Source: Magnetospirillum sp. 64-120
GTDB lineage: Bacteria; Pseudomonadota; Alphaproteobacteria; Rhodospirillales; Magnetospirillaceae
Assembly: GCA_001898825.1 (NCBI GenBank)
Contig: MKVK01000038.1
Span: 1 to 62,654 of the forward strand
Direction: 5' to 3'
Length of the DNA stretch: 62,654 nt
In this document: positions 58,991 through 62,654 of the stretch, in pieces
How positions within the stretch are numbered: position 1 is the first letter of the stretch
How the letters are laid out: every line of letters starts with the position of its first letter
Position numbers and translations under genes: made by a program
The notes under the pieces: generated by a model
Database searches by the model: none
What the model was told of the DNA's origin: nothing
Seen by the model: only the letters and a program-made list of their open reading frames with translations

Positions 58991-59755
58991 GTTTAACCAT
59001 CCCTTGGATCGGAACCAGCGGGCCAGCAGCACGGTGACGCAGATGGCCAGCCAGGATCCGGCCACCGTGTCCGACATCCAGTGCACGGTGGTGGCGACAC
59101 GGCTGGACACCACCAGCAACGCGATGGACAGCCACAGCGCCCAATGGCGCGGATACAGCACCATCAAGGCCGACATGGCGGCGAAAGCGGCCTGGGAATG
59201 GCCCGACGGGAAGGAATTCATCCCCCAATGGGTGTTGAACGGCTCGAAGCCGTAAAGCCCCTGGTCGAACCAATAGCGCGGGCGCATGCGGCCGATGGCG
59301 GTCTTGATGGCGTTGCTGGTCAGCCCGGATGTCGCCATGGACAGGAACAGGAACCCGGGCTTGATGGCCAGCCGGCGCCAATGATCACGACGCTGCAGCG
59401 ACGGCGCCCGCCAGGCCAGGATCATCAGGGCCAGGAACAATACGCCCGCCGGCACCAGGTAAAGCTGGGCCTCGCCCAATTTGGTGACGGTCTTGAAGAA
59501 ACCTTCCCATTCGCCGCCCATATGGGCTTTGAAGGCGGCGGCCACCGGTCGGTCCAGAGCCAGCATGGAAAGCGTGCAGAACACCGCCACGTATCCGGTT
59601 CCCCAACTGAGCGGGTGGGCCTGGATGGTGGCGCCATGGGCGGCCAGACGCTGGCGCAGGGGCTGGGCCTTGCGCCAGGATTGCTCGGCCCACAGGGCCA
59701 AGCCCTCCCAGGCCAAGCCCAGGCGTTCCATCAGGGACAAAAAGCCCCGGTTCAT
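58976..59755 (-). CDS. PAP2-family membrane phosphatase
   Basis: The 259-residue integral membrane protein has the three phosphatidic-acid-phosphatase motifs: KTAIGRMRPR, PSGHS and SRVATTVHWMSDTVAG. The active site faces the periplasm. Substrates may be undecaprenyl diphosphate, lipid A phosphate or phosphatidylglycerol phosphate. Its start overlaps the stop of the ArnT-like glycosyltransferase by four bases, which favours a role in lipid A or polyprenyl-phosphate-linked glycan modification. Confidence 0.9.
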   Translation of the reverse strand: MNRGFLSLMERLGLAWEGLALWAEQSWRKAQPLRQRLAAHGATIQAHPLSWGTGYVAVFCTLSMLALDRPVAAAFKAHMGGEWEGFFKTVTKLGEAQLYLVPAGVLFLALMILAWRAPSLQRRDHWRRLAIKPGFLFLSMATSGLTSNAIKTAIGRMRPRYWFDQGLYGFEPFNTHWGMNSFPSGHSQAAFAAMSALMVLYPRHWALWLSIALLVVSSRVATTVHWMSDTVAGSWLAICVTVLLARWFRSKGWLNTQAV

Positions 59756-61449
59756 GGCGCCATCGCCCCCAGCACCGCCAGACTGGCCTTCTTGCCGCGG
59801 GAATAGTTGAAGCCGTCCAGGATGGCGAAGGCCTCGATCTTGGTGCCGTTCGCGGCGGCGCGGGCGTCGAAGGCGGCCTGCTGGCGGCTTTCCACCAGGA
59901 CCAGGGCGCGGGGATGGGCCTTCAGGTAGTCGGCGGCGCCGCTCCCGTCGGTGAACTGGGTCTGGGTGCCCAGCAGGAACACCAGGGACGGCTCGGAATA
60001 ACCGGCAGCGGCGACGGGAACGTCCGATCCGATGGTGTTCACCACCTGGGCGGCGGCGCGCGACAGGAACATCTTGTCCAACAGGGGAAGCGTGCCCTGG
60101 AACACCGCCGGATAGGTGGCGGCGGCGGTCAGCGCCAGCGCCAGGGCGGCGTTGACCATTTGGCCGCGCCACGCCAGCACCGCCGGGATAATGGTGGCGG
60201 CGACGATGGCCAGCGCCGCCACCGCGTTGACCAACGAGAAACCGTTGCCGAAAACCATGGGCAGGCCCAGCACGGCACCGGCCAGGATCAGCCCGACCAG
60301 CGTCCAGACCGCGTACCAGGCCTTGGCGGCTTTGGCGCGGAACGCTTCCAAGCCTTCCAGGGTCAGGGCGGCGGTCATCAGCGCCAAGGCGGGAAAGGCC
60401 GGCAGCACGTAATGGGGCAGTTTGGTGGGAATCAGCTCGAACATGATCCAGGTGGGGGCCGCCCAGGCCAGCAGGACCCGGAAGGCGAAGCGATGGCGTT
60501 GCGACCACAGCTTGACCGCCACCGGCGCCAGCAACAGCGATCCGGGCCAGAACAGCACCGGCGCCAGCACCAGATACAGGCCGGGGAAACCGCCATGGCT
60601 TTCCTGGGCCCCCAGCAGCTTGGGCAGCAGGTCGCCCTTGACCGCTTCGCCGACGAAGGCGCCGCCGGTAGCCTGGGAAATGGCGACGAACCACGGCGCC
60701 GCCACCGCCGCCGCCACCACGGTGCCCAGCATGGGCTTCATGGAATTCAGCCAGCGCAGATTGCGGTCGGCGATGCCCAGGGCGGCGATGGTCAACAGGC
60801 TGATCACCGGCACCACCGGTCCCTTGACCAGAATGGCCACACCTTGGATCAGCCAGAAAATCAGCGCTTCCGCCAGGCCGGGGCCTTTGATCTGGGGGGC
60901 GGGCGTTCCAGTGGAGCAACCGCCACCCGAACCGCCGCCGCTGGCGGCTTCGCGGGCACGGCCCAGAATGTAGAACCGGGCCAGGATGAACTGGGCGGTC
61001 ACCGTGCACAACAGCAACAGCGCGTCGGTCTTGGCCTGATGGGCTTCCGACACGGTCATCAGCGTGGCGGCCAGCAGACCGGCGCCCAGCAATGCCGGGC
61101 GCGGCCCCAGGATGGTGCGGCCGAAGGCGAAGGTCAGGATCACCGCCGCCCACGCCGCCAGCATGGACGGCAGGCGATAGGGCCAAGCCTGGGTCGAGGC
61201 CGGGTGCGACAGCGCCTCGACGCTGGCGGCTTGCAGCCAATAGGCGCCGGCCGGCTTTTTCGCCCGCATTTCGTCCTGGAACTGAATGCGGATGAAGTCG
61301 TTGCTTTCCAGCATCTGCCGGGTCGCCTGCATGAAGCGCGATTCGTCGCGGTCCATGGGCGGCAGGCTGGCCAGGCCGGGCAGGTACAGCATCAGGCAGA
61401 ACAGGGACAGCAGGGCAAAGGGGCGCAAGCCGCCGGTCAGTCGTTCCAC
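59752..61449 (-). CDS. ArnT-like polyprenyl-phosphate glycosyltransferase (GT-C)
   Basis: The 565-residue membrane protein has about a dozen helices. The GT-C loop after the first helix reads LPPMDRDESRFMQATRQML; its Asp-Glu pair is the catalytic acidic motif of GT39/GT83 enzymes. KKPAGAYWLQAASV and the KLPHYVLPAFPAL segment also fit ArnT-type transferases, which move a sugar from polyprenyl phosphate to lipid A or protein. Residues about 167-190 form a Gly/Ser-rich insertion (GGGSGGGCSTGTPAP) between helices that looks foreign. It is paired with the PAP2 gene. Confidence 0.85.
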   Translation of the reverse strand: MERLTGGLRPFALLSLFCLMLYLPGLASLPPMDRDESRFMQATRQMLESNDFIRIQFQDEMRAKKPAGAYWLQAASVEALSHPASTQAWPYRLPSMLAAWAAVILTFAFGRTILGPRPALLGAGLLAATLMTVSEAHQAKTDALLLLCTVTAQFILARFYILGRAREAASGGGSGGGCSTGTPAPQIKGPGLAEALIFWLIQGVAILVKGPVVPVISLLTIAALGIADRNLRWLNSMKPMLGTVVAAAVAAPWFVAISQATGGAFVGEAVKGDLLPKLLGAQESHGGFPGLYLVLAPVLFWPGSLLLAPVAVKLWSQRHRFAFRVLLAWAAPTWIMFELIPTKLPHYVLPAFPALALMTAALTLEGLEAFRAKAAKAWYAVWTLVGLILAGAVLGLPMVFGNGFSLVNAVAALAIVAATIIPAVLAWRGQMVNAALALALTAAATYPAVFQGTLPLLDKMFLSRAAAQVVNTIGSDVPVAAAGYSEPSLVFLLGTQTQFTDGSGAADYLKAHPRALVLVESRQQAAFDARAAANGTKIEAFAILDGFNYSRGKKASLAVLGAMAP

Positions 61450-61506
61450 GAGATGTGTCCTTGGTCAGTTCTTGGGCTGGGCATATCTACATCAGAATGC
61501 CACAGG

Positions 61507-61546
61507 AAAAAACAAGGCCCCTTTTCGTCTCCGAAAAGGGGCCTTG
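61507..61546 (-). terminator. Strong intrinsic terminator after the hydroxybutyryl-CoA dehydrogenase gene
   Basis: On the minus strand, perfect 15-base arms (CAAGGCCCCTTTTCG and its complement) close a four-base loop and are followed by TTTTTT. It lies 16 bases after the dehydrogenase stop and shields the downstream glycosyltransferase. Confidence 0.93.
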
Positions 61547-61561
61547 CAGAAATGAGGGGAC

Positions 61562-62440
61562 TCAGCGGGTCGGCACCGGCTTTTCGCCGCTGTAATCATA
61601 GAAGCCGCGACCGGTCTTGCGGCCCAGCCAGCCGGCTTCCACGTACTTCACCAGCAGCGGGCAGGGACGGTACTTGGTGTCGGCCAGGCCGTCATGCAGC
61701 ACATGCATGATGGCCAGACAGGTGTCCAGACCGATGAAGTCGGCCAGTTCCAGCGGCCCCATGGGGTGGTTGGCGCCCAATTTCATGGCGGTGTCGATGC
61801 TTTCGACGCTGCCGACGCCTTCATACAGGGTGTAGACCGCTTCGTTGATCATCGGCAGCAGGATGCGGTTGACGATGAAGGCCGGGAAGTCTTCGGCGGA
61901 AACCGGCTTCTTGCCCAGCTTCATCACCATCTCGCGAACCAGCGAGAAGGTTTCCTCGTCGGTGGCGATGCCGCGGATCAGCTCCACCAGCTGCATCACC
62001 GGCACCGGGTTCATGAAGTGCATGCCCATGAACTTGCCGGGGCGGTCGGTGGCGGCCCCCAGGCGGGTGATGGAAATGGACGAGGTGTTGGACGCGATAT
62101 AGGCCTCGGGCTTCAGAACCGGACACAGCGACGAGAAAATCTTGCGCTTGACCGATTCATCCTCGGTGGCCGCTTCGATCACCAGGTCGCTGTCGCCGAA
62201 ATCGGCGTAAGCCGTGGTGGTCTTGATACGAGACAGGGTCGAGGCCTTGTCTTCCTCGCTCAGCTTGCCCTTCTGAATCTGGCGGTTCAGATTCTTTTCG
62301 ATGGTGGCCATGCCCTTCTTCAGGGCTTCCTCGGTGATGTCCAGCAAGACCACGTCGAAGCCGGAAGCGGCGGCGACATGGGCGATGCCGTTGCCCATTT
62401 GGCCGGCGCCGATGACACCGATTTTCTGAATGGCACTCAT
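61562..62440 (-). CDS. hbd: 3-hydroxybutyryl-CoA dehydrogenase
   Basis: The 292-residue enzyme oxidises or forms 3-hydroxyacyl-CoA with NAD(P). It has the Rossmann motif [18 protein letters not shown], catalytic His in [15 protein letters not shown], Ser/Asn in [19 protein letters not shown] and the C-terminal [15 protein letters not shown] and [14 protein letters not shown]. The start at 62440 follows GAAGGGAAGC. It lies downstream of etfA on the same strand, the usual fatty-acid or butyryl-CoA oxidation arrangement. Also called paaH or fadB2 in other genomes. Confidence 0.94.
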   Translation of the reverse strand: MSAIQKIGVIGAGQMGNGIAHVAAASGFDVVLLDITEEALKKGMATIEKNLNRQIQKGKLSEEDKASTLSRIKTTTAYADFGDSDLVIEAATEDESVKRKIFSSLCPVLKPEAYIASNTSSISITRLGAATDRPGKFMGMHFMNPVPVMQLVELIRGIATDEETFSLVREMVMKLGKKPVSAEDFPAFIVNRILLPMINEAVYTLYEGVGSVESIDTAMKLGANHPMGPLELADFIGLDTCLAIMHVLHDGLADTKYRPCPLLVKYVEAGWLGRKTGRGFYDYSGEKPVPTR

Positions 62441-62486
62441 GGGATGCTTCCCTTCCATCTTGGTGTTGGCTTGGTCACATAAACGA

Positions 62487-62510
62487 ACGGGGCGGATTGT
62501 TCCGCCCCGT
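62487..62510 (-). terminator. Hairpin between etfA and the dehydrogenase gene
   Basis: Perfect arms ACGGGGCGGA and TCCGCCCCGT surround a four-base loop. On the minus strand it is followed by TCGTTTATG. The T-run is weak, so it may only attenuate etfA transcription before the dehydrogenase gene. Confidence 0.6.
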
Positions 62511-62523
62511 CCCACACTTCGTC

Positions 62524-62654
62524 TTACAGCGCATCAGTCAGTTCAGGCACCGCCTTGAACAGGTCGGCGACCAGTCCGTAATCGGCGACCTGGAAGATGG
62601 GGGCCTCTTCGTCCTTGTTGATGGCGACGATGACCTTGCTGTCCTTCATGCCGG
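62524..62654 (-). CDS. etfA: Electron transfer flavoprotein alpha subunit, 3' end
   Basis: Only the last 42 residues lie in the window; the gene continues beyond its right edge. The translation contains [19 protein letters not shown], then [22 protein letters not shown], the FAD-binding C-terminus of EtfA (the [10 protein letters not shown] and ADYG(L/I)V(A/G)DLF signatures). It passes electrons from acyl-CoA dehydrogenases to the quinone pool via ETF-QO. etfB probably lies just upstream. Confidence 0.93.
   Translation of the reverse strand, partial: GMKDSKVIVAINKDEEAPIFQVADYGLVADLFKAVPELTDAL

Overview
The window is GC-rich DNA (roughly 64 % by eye). Gene content points to an alphaproteobacterium of the Rhodospirillales, most likely a Magnetospirillum-type spirillum. 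Supporting features are an oxidative-type dsr operon, phasins, a ClpS-ClpA pair, several c-di-GMP and chemotaxis proteins, and Rhodospirillaceae-style palindromic repeats. The genus is inferred from protein resemblance; no magnetosome, rRNA or tRNA gene is visible. Nearly all of it is coding, about 60 genes, and only one gene-free stretch exceeds 300 bases (19772-20188).

Layout. 1-9119: aspartate aminotransferase, an orphan PD-(D/E)XK-like protein, a phasin, an ABC-2 exporter pair, a Na/phosphate cotransporter with a candidate Pho box, an unknown 388-residue protein and a REC-REC-GGDEF regulator. 9211-19771 (minus strand): a complete sulfur-oxidation operon read dsrA-B-E-F-H-C-M-K-L-J-O-P. 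20189-21269: a TauD/TfdA-like dioxygenase and a 68-residue partner, divergent from dsrA. 21276-29214: D-Ala-D-Ala carboxypeptidase, a lipoprotein, a second phasin-like protein, clpS-clpA-pseudouridine synthase, a membrane class III cyclase and a tiny YjfB-like protein. 29346-40523: SLC13-type transporter, ClC antiporter with an exonuclease, a diguanylate cyclase, pentapeptide-repeat and TPR proteins, a fused HyuA-HyuB hydrolase and a chemoreceptor. 40748-48759: YbaK-type deacylase, aminopeptidase P, ABM protein, cupin, GST, glyoxalase II, methyltransferase, UbiA and an EAL protein. 48964-53683: rpmI-rplT-pheS-pheT and a phosphatase. 53749-62654: periplasmic binding protein, GreB, folate genes pabC and pabB, a hydroxyacid dehydrogenase, an SH3 protein, PAP2 phosphatase with an ArnT-like glycosyltransferase, 3-hydroxybutyryl-CoA dehydrogenase and the 3' end of etfA.

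How the genes work together. DsrEFH relay sulfane sulfur to DsrC. DsrAB oxidises the sulfur to sulfite, with DsrL as the flavoprotein electron partner. DsrMKJOP links DsrC to the quinone pool and periplasm. DsrEFH and DsrL, and the rDsrB-like cysteine pattern, mark the oxidative (reverse) direction.

Most interesting for follow-up: (i) the two-gene dioxygenase cassette divergent from dsrA across an AT-rich region with a perfect palindrome; (ii) a modular multi-hairpin repeat in two copies with shuffled module order and compensatory stem changes; (iii) a three-half-site Pho-box-like array upstream of the phosphate transporter; (iv) a shared motif upstream of both phasin-type genes.
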